From positions 62,001 through 126,000 of the forward strand of contig NZ_PYJQ01000007.1 in the NCBI RefSeq assembly GCF_003024605.1: 64,000 bases of DNA, written 5' to 3'. The translations under genes were made by a program, and so were the position numbers. Below the pieces are notes generated by a model that saw only the letters and a list, made by a program, of their open reading frames with translations, was not told the DNA's origin and ran no database searches. Origin of the DNA: Rhizobium sp. JAB6 (lineage in GTDB: Bacteria; Pseudomonadota; Alphaproteobacteria; Rhizobiales; Rhizobiaceae). Below, in pieces: positions 51,837 through 59,613 of the stretch (position 1 is the first letter of the stretch; each line of letters begins with the position of its first letter).

Positions 51837-52151
51837 ATGGTCGACAAGGTTCTGACCGCAAACCGGCTTACCGATGGCGTCGCCGTCTGGCTGAACGCAA
51901 ATGGTGAGTGGACGACGTCGCTGCAGGAGGCGCTTGTCGCTCGGCATGCGGAAGCTGAAGCCGCGCTGGAAGCGATCGGCAAGCAGGCCTATGCCGAGAA
52001 CAAGGTCGTCGATGTCAATCTGATCGACGTTCAGGAGACGGGCGGCAAGCTCTGGCCGCTGCGCCTGCGCGAGCGCATCCGCGCCGAAGGCCCCACTATG
52101 GAATATGCGCCGGGCTATGCCGCGGCCGATCCCGATTTCATTGCAGTCTGA
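51837..52151 (+). CDS. DUF2849 protein
   Basis: 104 residues. KVLTANRLTDGVAVWLNANG and the C-terminal AEGPTMEYAPGYAAADPDF are the DUF2849 signature. Function is unknown, but the family consistently lies between cysG and the sulfite reductase gene in rhizobia, suggesting a role in sulfite reduction or siroheme delivery. It starts three bases after cysG and ends 17 before the reductase. Confidence 0.9.
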   Translation: MVDKVLTANRLTDGVAVWLNANGEWTTSLQEALVARHAEAEAALEAIGKQAYAENKVVDVNLIDVQETGGKLWPLRLRERIRAEGPTMEYAPGYAAADPDFIAV

Positions 52152-52168
52152 GAAGTCCCGAGGAAATC

Positions 52169-53848
52169 ATGTATCGTTACGATGAATTCGACCACGCCTT
52201 CGTTGCGGAACGGGTTGCCCAGTTTCGCGATCAGGTGGAGCGGCGGCTCTCGGGTGAGCTTTCGGAAGATGCCTTCAAGCCGCTGCGGCTGATGAACGGT
52301 GTCTATCTTCAGCTGCATGCCTATATGCTGCGCATTGCCATTCCTTATGGCACGCTGAGCTCGCGCCAGATGCGCATGCTCGCCCATGTTGCGCGCACCT
52401 ATGACCGCGGCTATGGCCACTTCACCACGCGCCAGAATCTGCAGTTCAACTGGCCGAAACTGTCTGAAATGCCCAATGCCCTGGCCGATCTCGCCTCCGT
52501 CGAGATGCACGCGATCCAGACCTCCGGCAATTGCATTCGCAACGTAACGGCCGATCATTTTGCCGGCGCAGCTGCCGACGAAGTCGCCGATCCCCGGCCC
52601 TATGCCGAAATCCTGCGCCAATGGTCGTCGGTTCATCCGGAATTCTCCTTCCTGCCGCGCAAGTTCAAGATTGCCGTCACCGGCGCCGAGCGCGATCGCG
52701 CTGCCATTCAGGTGCATGATATCGGCCTGCATCTGAAGAAGAATGAGAAGGGCGAGATCGGCTTTGCCGTCTACGTCGGTGGCGGGCAGGGCCGTACGCC
52801 GCTGGTTGCCAAGCTCATCCGCGACTTCCTGCCGGAAGAGGATCTCCTGTCCTACACGACGGCGATCATGCGCGTTTACAATCTGCATGGCCGCCGCGAC
52901 AACAAGTTCAAGGCGCGCATCAAGATCCTCGTGCATGAAACCGGTGCGGAGGAACTGGCGCGCCAGGTCGAGGTCGAGTTCGACAAGCTGCGAGACACCG
53001 AACTGAAGCTGCCGGAAGCCGATGTCCAGGCGATCTCGGCCTATTTCGCGCCGCCGGCACTGCCTGAGCGCCCGGAAGGTTGGGAAAGCCTGGCACGCTG
53101 GAAGAAGGCCGATCCGGCCTTTGCGCGCTGGGTGCAGCAGAATGTCCAGCCGCACAAGAACCCCGATTACGGCATGGTGACGATTTCGCTGAAGCCGATC
53201 GGCGGCATTCCCGGCGATGCGACGGATGTCCAGATGGAGGCCGTGGCCGATCTTGCCGAGGAATATGCCTTCGATGAAATCCGTGTCAGCCATGAGCAGA
53301 ACCTCATTCTGCCTCATGTCGCCCTGGCAGATCTCGAAGCCGTCTATCGCGGCCTCGTCGCTATCGGGCTCGAAACGGCGAATGCCGGCCTAATCACGGA
53401 TATCATCGCTTGCCCCGGTCTCGACTATTGCGCGCTTGCCAATGCGCGCTCCATCCCGGTCGCGCAGGAGATCTCCAGACGCTTCGGCTCGGCCGAGCGC
53501 CAGGCTGAGATCGGCGAGCTGAAGATCAAGATTTCCGGCTGCATCAATGCCTGCGGCCACCACCATGTCGGCCATATCGGCCTGCTCGGCGTCGAGAAGA
53601 AGGGTGCCGAACTCTATCAGATCACGCTCGGCGGCTCCGGTGACGAGAACACCTCGATCGGCGAGATCATCGGCCGCGGCTTCGAGCCCGACAAGGTGAC
53701 CGACGCCATCGAGACCATTGTCGACACCTATCTGGGCCTTCGCCTGGATCCTTCCGAAACCTTCCTCGCAGCTTATCGCCGCGTCGGGCCGCAGCCGTTC
53801 AAGACCGCGCTCTACGGCGCGTCCTCATCGGCAGCCGAAGCGGCGTAA
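52169..53848 (+). CDS. cysI: Siroheme-dependent sulfite/nitrite reductase
   Basis: 559 residues with the duplicated ferredoxin-like/siroheme fold. YGHFTTRQNLQFNWPKL and QTSGNCIRNVTADHFAG lie in the first half. The 4Fe-4S/siroheme ligands CPGLDYC (near residue 415) and SGCINACGHHHVGHIG (near 458) lie in the second. Given the context it reduces sulfite to sulfide, using ferredoxin or the reductase encoded downstream. A nitrite role cannot be excluded by sequence alone. Confidence 0.92.
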   Translation: MYRYDEFDHAFVAERVAQFRDQVERRLSGELSEDAFKPLRLMNGVYLQLHAYMLRIAIPYGTLSSRQMRMLAHVARTYDRGYGHFTTRQNLQFNWPKLSEMPNALADLASVEMHAIQTSGNCIRNVTADHFAGAAADEVADPRPYAEILRQWSSVHPEFSFLPRKFKIAVTGAERDRAAIQVHDIGLHLKKNEKGEIGFAVYVGGGQGRTPLVAKLIRDFLPEEDLLSYTTAIMRVYNLHGRRDNKFKARIKILVHETGAEELARQVEVEFDKLRDTELKLPEADVQAISAYFAPPALPERPEGWESLARWKKADPAFARWVQQNVQPHKNPDYGMVTISLKPIGGIPGDATDVQMEAVADLAEEYAFDEIRVSHEQNLILPHVALADLEAVYRGLVAIGLETANAGLITDIIACPGLDYCALANARSIPVAQEISRRFGSAERQAEIGELKIKISGCINACGHHHVGHIGLLGVEKKGAELYQITLGGSGDENTSIGEIIGRGFEPDKVTDAIETIVDTYLGLRLDPSETFLAAYRRVGPQPFKTALYGASSSAAEAA

Positions 53849-53859
53849 GGAGATTGACC

Positions 53860-54372
53860 ATGACAAAGATCTGGCGGGAAACGGGTTTCGTGGACCATGA
53901 TCCGTGGGTCATCGAGACCGACGAGATCAAGGCAGGCGAGGCGCAGAAGCCGCTGCTCGGCCTCGATGCCTTGATCGCAAAGGCGGAAGAGAGCAATGAG
54001 TCCGGCCTCGGCGTCCTCATCAAGCCGGCCGACGACGTGATCCGGCTGCAGCCCTATCTCGATCGTCTCGATATCGTCGCGGTCGCCTTTCCGGCATTCA
54101 GCGATGGCCGTTCCTTCAGTCATGCCTCGCTGCTGCGTCAGCGGCTCGCCTACGCTGGCGAATTGCGGGCCGTCGGCGACGTGCTCATCGACCAGATTCC
54201 GTTGATGCTGCGCGTCGGTATCGATAGTTTCGCCGTGACGAACGAGACCGCACTGAAGAGATTGGCGGAGAACCGCCTGCCGGGCATTCCGCACTATTAT
54301 CAGCCGGCCGCGCGTCGCGCAGAAGGGGGGCAGGCCTATAGCTGGCGGCGTTTGCCGGCGAAATCGGCCTGA
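53860..54372 (+). CDS. DUF934 protein of the sulfite reduction operon
   Basis: 170 residues. The hallmark FPAFSDGRSFSHASLLRQRL near the middle, together with IPLMLRVGIDSFAV, identifies DUF934. Members accompany sulfite reductase genes and are thought to help electron delivery or assembly, without direct proof. ATG 53860 is preceded by AAGGAG; TTG 53854 is less likely. No cysH follows; instead fpr comes next after a 245-base gap. Confidence 0.9.
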   Translation: MTKIWRETGFVDHDPWVIETDEIKAGEAQKPLLGLDALIAKAEESNESGLGVLIKPADDVIRLQPYLDRLDIVAVAFPAFSDGRSFSHASLLRQRLAYAGELRAVGDVLIDQIPLMLRVGIDSFAVTNETALKRLAENRLPGIPHYYQPAARRAEGGQAYSWRRLPAKSA

Positions 54373-54461
54373 AGTCGAAAGACATGCTGTTGCGGCAATT
54401 CGGTGTCGGATTGTCATATTCCAATCCGTCAGCATGTGTCATGTCGGTGAGTTGGAATCTT

Positions 54462-54485
54462 GACTGAAATTTGCATATTTCAGTC
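54462..54485. promoter_or_regulatory. 24-base palindrome upstream of fpr (possible operator)
   Basis: GACTGAAAT (54462-54470) is perfectly inverted as ATTTCAGTC (54477-54485) around TTGCAT. No T-run follows, so it is not an ordinary terminator. It lies about 130 bases before the fpr ATG in an AT-rich stretch, where a regulator could bind. Confidence 0.5.
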
Positions 54486-54617
54486 CTATGTCGTCGGTTG
54501 GAATGGAATGCCTTTCAAAACCGGCTATATTGTAATATTAGCGTCGCGAAAATGAGCCTGCCGGGAAAGACGTGCCCAGGAAAAAACGCGTAAGATTAAT
54601 ACGGGATCCGAAACAGA

Positions 54618-55430
54618 ATGAACGCCCCCGCCAAATCAGAAGAGTTTGCTTCAGCAGTCCCAGCCGGCGTCTTCGCCGAGAAGGTGCTGAGCGTCACGCA
54701 CTATACCGACCGGCTCTTTCGTTTCACCATGACCAGGCCGCAAGGCTTCCGCTTCCGCTCCGGCGAATTCGCCATGATCGGTCTCATGGTTGATGGCAAG
54801 CCGCTTTATCGCGCCTATTCGATCGCGAGCCCCGCCTGGGCCGACGAACTCGAGTTCTTTTCCATCAAGGTGCCGGACGGCCCCTTGACCTCGCATCTGC
54901 AGAACATTAAGCCGGGCGACGAAGTCCTGATGCGCAAGAAGCCGACTGGCACGCTGGTTCTGGACGCGCTGACGCCCGGGCGTCGGCTCTATATGTTCTC
55001 GACCGGCACCGGCATCGCGCCGTTTGCGAGCCTCATCCGCGATCCCGAAACCTATGAAAAGTTCGAGGAGGTCATCCTCACCCACACGACGCGCGATGCC
55101 GCCGAGCTGAAATACGGCTTCGATCTCGTCGAGGAAATCCGCAACGACGAGATTCTCAGCGAAGTTGTCGGCGACAAGCTGCGCCACTATGCGACCGTCA
55201 CCCGTGAGGAATTCCCCTTCAAGGGCCGCATCACCGATCTTATCGAAAACGGCAAGCTTTTCAGCGATCTCGGCGTGCCGCCACTGGATCCCGCCATCGA
55301 CCGTGGCATGATCTGCGGCTCCTCCGCCATGCTGAAGGACACCAAGGGCCTGCTCGAAAGGGCTGGCCTGAACGAAGGCGCCAACAACAAGCCGGCCGAG
55401 TTCGTCATTGAACGCGCGTTCGTCGGGTAA
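54618..55430 (+). CDS. fpr: Ferredoxin-NADP reductase
   Basis: 270 residues. FAD binding: RAYSIASPAWADELEFFSIK and GPLTSHLQNIKPGDEVLM. NADP binding: LYMFSTGTGIAPFASLIRDP and GMICGSSAMLKDTKGLLE. The C-terminus FVIERAFVG is typical of the bacterial type. It exchanges electrons between NADPH and ferredoxin or flavodoxin, which would suit the sulfite reductase upstream or oxidative stress defence. It has its own promoter region. Confidence 0.95.
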   Translation: MNAPAKSEEFASAVPAGVFAEKVLSVTHYTDRLFRFTMTRPQGFRFRSGEFAMIGLMVDGKPLYRAYSIASPAWADELEFFSIKVPDGPLTSHLQNIKPGDEVLMRKKPTGTLVLDALTPGRRLYMFSTGTGIAPFASLIRDPETYEKFEEVILTHTTRDAAELKYGFDLVEEIRNDEILSEVVGDKLRHYATVTREEFPFKGRITDLIENGKLFSDLGVPPLDPAIDRGMICGSSAMLKDTKGLLERAGLNEGANNKPAEFVIERAFVG

Positions 55431-55453
55431 GCGAATTATTCCAAGGTTAAATG

Positions 55454-55485
55454 AAAGGCGGTTCCAGCAACGAAGCCGCCTTTTT
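55454..55485. terminator. Terminator between fpr and the GntR gene
   Basis: AAAGGCGG (55454-55461) pairs with CCGCCTTT (55476-55483), with T to 55485. It ends fpr and may serve both convergent genes, since A-rich sequence flanks the left arm. Confidence 0.75.
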
Positions 55486-56100
55486 CATGCATTGTTGAGA
55501 TAATCGACGAGTGCGGCCATGGCAGTGCGTGCCTTGTCGGCATCGCCGCGGCGGATGGCGTCTATCGCCTGAACATGCATGGTGATTGCGCCTCCCATGC
55601 GCTCATGCGTTCCAGCCGAATACCACAGCCGGCGTGCATGTGTTTGCACCGGGGCGAGGGCGGCTGTTATGAAGTTGTCGGGACAAGCTGCTTCCAGTAC
55701 CTCGTCGAAGGCCTTGTCGGTCGCAAAAAAGCCGGGCAGGTCGCCGTTTTCGGCGCATTCCGCCATTAGGCCGGCGCATTCCCGCAATTGCTCGCCCTGG
55801 CGCGGTTCGGCATGGGTGGCGGCGAGCGCAGCTGCAATCGATTCCAGTTCGCGCCGTACCTGCATGACATATTGATGATCTTCAGGACGAATTTCCGCGA
55901 TTTGCAGGCCGACGCGGGCCTGCACGTGGATCAGTCCCTGCCAGGCAAGCTTCTGGACGGCCTCGCGCACCGGCGTCCGCCCCATGTACCGCGATCTCGA
56001 TCAGCTGTTTTTCGGTGACGAGGGCGGCCGGCTTCAACTCGAGCGTCGCGATCGCGTATTCCAGCGTGAGATAGGCGAGATGGCTAAGCGAATTCTGCAT
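55485..56100 (-). pseudogene. GntR/FCD-family regulator, interrupted by a +1 frameshift
   Basis: Two minus-strand frames form one GntR-type regulator of about 204 residues. The N-terminal frame (from ATG 56100) reads LAYLTLEYAIATLELKPAAL and VTEKQLIEIAVHG, half of the winged helix. The other frame continues RTPVREAVQKLAWQGLIHVQ and then the FCD ligand-binding domain to 55485. Joining needs one base fewer in the four-C run at 55980-55983 (GGGG on the coding strand; three expected). As read, the DNA-binding and effector domains are separated. It may be real decay or a read error. Its targets are unknown. Confidence 0.85.
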
Positions 56101-56291
56101 CCGAGCTCATGTCCACTTATGCCAGACGGCACACAATGTCGTCCGGCATCATCGAAGGCAATCGATGTGATATATCATTGCGCTGCGTCGCGCATGGCCA
56201 TGCACAGCGCTTGTATATCGCTTTGCGCATGCTCGCCTTGAAGCCGACGGTGTCGGCACCATGTCGCAAGTCTAGCTGAAAGAGCCGCGCC

Positions 56292-56498
56292 TCATTGGCC
56301 GATTGCGGTTGTAAGGGAGGGCGGCCGTCGTTTGGCGGCCATGAGCAGATCGAGTTCCGTCGATGAGGGCCCGAACTTGTAGAAGAGGCGTTTCGCCTCC
56401 GCGTCGTCGAGGCGATATTTCCGCGCAAATTCGGCAATACTGTAGGGGCGGCCGCGAATGACTTTGCGTGTGGTTGTCGGATTGGCGTTTTCCGTCAT
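56292..56498 (-). CDS. Small conserved-looking protein, function unknown
   Basis: 68 residues from ATG 56498, preceded by a perfect GAAAGGAGG nine bases upstream. The body, GRPYSIAEFARKYRLDDAEA followed by KRLFYKFG, reads as one or two amphipathic helices with a possible helix-turn-helix shape. It ends SLTTAIGQ. Net basic, no membrane segment. I do not recognise the family. It lies alone between the GntR remnant and a GlsB-type gene. Confidence 0.65.
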   Translation of the reverse strand: MTENANPTTTRKVIRGRPYSIAEFARKYRLDDAEAKRLFYKFGPSSTELDLLMAAKRRPPSLTTAIGQ

Positions 56499-56660
56499 GT
56501 TTCCAACCTCCTTTCGGGTCCATTTTGATAGATAGCGCCGAGGTCGGGCTTGGAAAGGCCTGAAAACGTATCGTGGCATTTCAATTCAGTATGCTGCGAT
56601 TCAAGCGCTTGATGGCTGGCATGTCGTCGCGACCTGCTGGACGTTTCTTGCGCGAGATTC

Positions 56661-56717
56661 TTTTTTATTGCCGCGCAATAAAAAAGGGGAAGGCGGTTTT
56701 TTCCGCCTTCCCCTTTT
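56661..56717 (-). terminator. Double overlapping hairpin after the GlsB-type gene
   Basis: A 15-base perfect stem, AAAAGGGGAAGGCGG (56682-56696) with CCGCCTTCCCCTTTT (56703-56717), loops TTTTTT. A second perfect stem, TTTTTTATTGC (56661-56671) with GCAATAAAAAA (56675-56685), shares the A-run at 56682-56685. On the minus strand the first gives a strong terminator for the gene at 56757-57014. Confidence 0.8.
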
Positions 56718-56756
56718 CCTCTTCCCGATTCGGGCTCGTCCAGCCCGATGCGCCGC

Positions 56757-57014
56757 TCAACGCCTGATCATGCGGCCGACGAAGATCAGGATGCAGGCCC
56801 CGATGAAGCCCGTGATCAGGTAGTTCAGCCATGCGTGGAAGGGTAGTCCAATATGGAGCACGCCCAGCAGCCAACTGGCGACGAGTGCGCCTACGATGCC
56901 GAGGACGATGTTCATGATAATGCCCGTGTTGCTTTTCATGATCATCTCGGCGAACCAGCCAGCCAGGCCGCCGATGATAATTGCTGCAATCCAACCGACG
57001 TGTGCGTCATCCAT
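56757..57014 (-). CDS. GlsB/YeaQ/YmgE-type small membrane protein (3)
   Basis: 85 residues: VGWIAAIIIGGLAGWFAEMI, then NTGIIMNIVLGIVGALVASW, then LITGFIGACILIFVGRMIRR. Three membrane segments. It is the third member of this family in the window and is close to the protein encoded at 33910-34158. AGGAGG lies 11 bases before the ATG. A strong terminator follows, so it is a single-gene transcript. A stress role is likely by family, not shown here. Confidence 0.87.
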   Translation of the reverse strand: MDDAHVGWIAAIIIGGLAGWFAEMIMKSNTGIIMNIVLGIVGALVASWLLGVLHIGLPFHAWLNYLITGFIGACILIFVGRMIRR

Positions 57015-57316
57015 AAAAGAACCTCCTGAGGGCCCGACGGGTTGTTAACAATAACTGATATACACCAAAAACGATTCGGACCCCAACTGTTGCGGATGGC
57101 GAGCCGATCGATCCGTTCATTGCAACCCCGATTATTAAGGGGAATTGTTACGGTTGTTTGGGTCTTGAGGAACGATTGCCTTGCCGGTGATTGTCGGTCG
57201 CTGGCATCATTCTGATTCCCGCTGGGAGCGGTGGTTTCTTCGGCCCGATGGCGGCCTTTCGTGATAGTGAGGTGAGGAAAAGCATACTCGGCCGCCGACA
57301 ACCGCAATTTTATGGG
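57015..57316. other. Intergenic region between the GlsB-type gene and tRNA-Lys
   Basis: About 300 bases without a supported gene. It should hold the promoter of the minus-strand GlsB-type gene; a 10-base palindrome TTGTTAACAA lies near 57043. The short open frames here lack ribosome sites or recognisable sequence. Confidence 0.5.
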
Positions 57317-57345
57317 TTGACCACGATAGGGCGTCTGCATATGTT
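57317..57345 (+). promoter_or_regulatory. Sigma-70-like promoter of tRNA-Lys
   Basis: TTGACC (57317-57322) and TATGTT (57340-57345) are spaced by 17 bases. Transcription would start about 35 bases before the tRNA. Confidence 0.5.
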
Positions 57346-57386
57346 CCGCGCACTTCCAGCCGGGGCAGGCTCTGCCAGCGGAGAGG

Positions 57387-57462
57387 GAGAGCGTAGCTCA
57401 GTCGGTAGAGCAACTGACTTTTAATCAGTAGGTCATGGGTTCGAATCCCATCGCTCTCACCA
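57387..57462 (+). tRNA. tRNA-Lys (UUU)
   Basis: 76 bases with an encoded CCA (57460-57462). The acceptor GAGAGCG (57387-57393) pairs with CGCTCTC (57452-57458). The anticodon stem ACTGA/TCAGT encloses CTTTTAA, with anticodon TTT at 57420-57422. The T-arm is ATGGG-TTCGAAT-CCCAT. An IS element starts 10 bases downstream. Confidence 0.97.
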
Positions 57463-57471
57463 TAGACATCT

Positions 57472-58770
57472 TGTCCAGCCCGGAGACATAGGTAACAAAA
57501 CGTACCTAAGACATGGGTGACAATCTCGTGCCGAACGGATTGTCGATGGTTTGCAAAGTCCTCTGTTCCAAGTCGATATATCCCAAATCATAGTGCATGA
57601 AGCTTATGAGCCAAATGCCGTCGTCGACTTCCTTGATTCCCAGTTTCTGTCCTGCCATGACGGTCGAGATGTTGATCTTCTTGCGATGCATGCAGATGCG
57701 GCCGCAATTGGTCACCAGTGCCTCGCGATCGTGAAAGGGGTAATCGATCTGCGGCAGCCCCTGATAGGAACGTGCCGATGCGGTGTAGATGTCCGCAGGC
57801 GCTTTCATCGCCAGCGCTTCATGTGGCCGCTCCTCATTGAATTCGCTCAAGAAAGCGTCGAAGCGGGCCTGCTGCTGCAGGATATTTCTGCCAGGCGGAC
57901 GGGTCGCCTCTTTCTTGAGCGTCAGGTGCATGCGCTCGTGCCGGCCATTCTCTTGCGGATGGCCCGGCCGGATGCGCTCGAGCGCAATACCGAGCCTGAG
58001 CCACCAAACGGATAGCTTCGAGAGATTGTAGAGCCCGTTGGGACTGGCGAACGGCAAGCCGTTGTCGCTTCTGATCGCGGTGGGCAGTCCGCGCTCGGCA
58101 AACAGCCGCCGGAAGGCGTCGAAGACACCTTGTTCGCGCGTCGATTCGAAGGCTTCGCAGGCGAGCAGGAAACGCGAGGCCTGGTCGGTGACCGTCAGCG
58201 GGTAACAGTATCGACCGTCGCCGAGCTTGAACTCGCCCTTGAAATCGGCGCACCACAGATCGTTCGGCGTCAGCGCCTGAGACAGAGGCGTTCCCTCGGC
58301 GCGGTGGCGGTGCCGCTTGCGGGCATGCGCGACCAGCCCATGCCGGTCGAGAACCGCATGCACCGTGCTTTTGGCCGGTATGCGCACGTCGCCGGCAAGC
58401 TTGCGCACCAGCAGTTCGCGGATCTTGCGCGCACCCCAATGCGGCTTGTCCGTCTTCAGCCGCACGATCATCGCTTCGACCGGCTCGGGCAGCTGGTTGG
58501 CATAACGCACCGGCCTTCGAGACCGATCGGTCAGCGCCTCCAGACCGTCGTCCTTGTAGCGGTTGAAGATCTTGTAGCCGGTCTTGCGCGAGATCCCGAA
58601 CGACCGGCACACCTCGCTCATGCCTTCGCCCTCAAGCAAGCGGGCGACAAATCGTAGACGTTCCTCCATCACCGAAGTCTCTCTCCACGGCATCAACACC
58701 TCCCGCCAAAAAGCGGAAAGTGTTACCCATCTCTCCGGTACAATTCGTCACCTATCTCTCAAGTCGGGCA
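57472..58770 (-). mobile_element. IS481-type insertion sequence
   Basis: About 1.3 kb with one transposase gene. The left end begins TGTCCAGCCCGGAGACATAG at 57472. The right end, read inwards from 58770, begins TGCCCGACTTGAGAGATAGG, an imperfect inverted match. Each end carries two motifs of the type AGAYATRGGTRAC (left AGACATAGGTAAC and AGACATGGGTGAC; right AGAGATAGGTGAC and AGAGATGGGTAAC), probably transposase sites. TCT flanks both sides, but I cannot confirm a target duplication. It lies just downstream of tRNA-Lys. Confidence 0.85.
57506..58693 (-). CDS. IS481-family transposase
   Basis: About 395 residues from ATG 58693, which has GGGAGG upstream. An N-terminal helix-turn-helix (EVCRSFGISRKTGYKIFNRY) precedes a DDE integrase core: D in NDLWCADFKGEF, D in TAIRSDNGLPFAS, E in QENGRHERMHLTLKKEA, then EFNEERPHEALAMKAPADIY. 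The length is complete with no internal stop, so the element may still be active. An extended C-terminal part (from about 320) is typical of the longer members. Confidence 0.93.
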   Translation of the reverse strand: MPWRETSVMEERLRFVARLLEGEGMSEVCRSFGISRKTGYKIFNRYKDDGLEALTDRSRRPVRYANQLPEPVEAMIVRLKTDKPHWGARKIRELLVRKLAGDVRIPAKSTVHAVLDRHGLVAHARKRHRHRAEGTPLSQALTPNDLWCADFKGEFKLGDGRYCYPLTVTDQASRFLLACEAFESTREQGVFDAFRRLFAERGLPTAIRSDNGLPFASPNGLYNLSKLSVWWLRLGIALERIRPGHPQENGRHERMHLTLKKEATRPPGRNILQQQARFDAFLSEFNEERPHEALAMKAPADIYTASARSYQGLPQIDYPFHDREALVTNCGRICMHRKKINISTVMAGQKLGIKEVDDGIWLISFMHYDLGYIDLEQRTLQTIDNPFGTRLSPMS

Positions 58771-58774
58771 TCTG

Positions 58775-58811
58775 TGTCCAGCCCGGAGACATAGGTAACG
58801 AAACGTACCTA
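58775..58811 (+). repeat. Second copy of the IS left end, outside the element
   Basis: These 37 bases match 57472-57508 with one difference, in the same orientation (TGTCCAGCCCGGAGACATAG at the start). They lie four bases beyond the presumed right end. They could be what is left of a second, tandem element, or show that the mobile unit is larger than I assume. Confidence 0.85.
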
Positions 58812-59108
58812 GGCCACGGGTTCCGGGCTTTTCATTGCTAAATGATATCGACATTACTCGGACAAAGCAGGAATCTGGCCGGGATGTCGCATGCTCGCGG
58901 CGACGGCCTTTTTTACCGAGCAAGCCAGCCGCAAGAAAAACCCGGTATTCGCTGCCTGCAAGGGAGATGCGCGAATCGAGATATTTATCAGACCTCGCTG
59001 ATCCACTAAATGATCGCTCTTCAATACCAAAGGATCAAGATGTCTGACCATCCGCGTTCATTAGAGTCGACAAGGCGTTGCTTATCGGACCGAAGGCCTA
59101 AAGGAGCC
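58812..59108. other. Gene-poor stretch after the IS
   Basis: About 300 bases with no supported gene. Open frames on both strands are short and lack ribosome sites. The stretch looks like accessory or decayed sequence. Confidence 0.4.
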
Positions 59109-59216
59109 ATGATTTACCTAATGGTCGCAGTAGTTGCTGTTATCATCGGATTGACTTCGGGACGGCATGAGAGCGCGATACAAACTGTCCCCCAGGTGGC
59201 GAAGCTGGTTCATTAG
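59109..59216 (+). CDS. Possible 35-residue membrane peptide
   Basis: ATG 59109 follows AAAGGAG with only two bases between. The peptide begins MIYLMVAVVAVIIGLTSG, a single hydrophobic helix, followed by a short polar tail ending AKLVH. The strong ribosome site and membrane helix argue for a real small protein. Nothing else supports it, and the ribosome spacing is short. Confidence 0.35.
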   Translation: MIYLMVAVVAVIIGLTSGRHESAIQTVPQVAKLVH

Positions 59217-59613
59217 ATAGAAGATTGCCCGAGCCGAAGGCCACACGGCCGGGCATAATGGCCGCAACCTTCGCCTTGATGCATGGCTGGTCGTGTCCGC
59301 TGCCCATCCGAAAGCGACGGACTTCCCAAGAGCCCAATTTGAGATCGCTTCGTTCGGTTCTGAGGCCCATGTGGCTCGGAACAGGTGATGGCTCCTCCGC
59401 AGTCTCGAAGGAAACAATAAAGATAGAGCCTTCGCGGTCGCTTCTGTATTGCTCGCTCTTACTGTCTGTCTGGCCGGCTCCCATCGCGCTTTCGTCCGCC
59501 ACCCCATAACGCACAGGTTGTTGATGGTTTTGATCCGAATGGGCTGGTGAAGAACGTTCATTTGGTAGTACCATAGATCCATCAATAAGATTGTCAGTGA
59601 ATACGACGGGCGA
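59217..59613. other. Gene-poor stretch before the 59614 gene
   Basis: About 400 bases. Two overlapping minus-strand open frames of about 150 codons and one plus-strand frame of 94 codons occur here, none with a recognisable domain or convincing start. I see no assignable gene. Confidence 0.35.
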
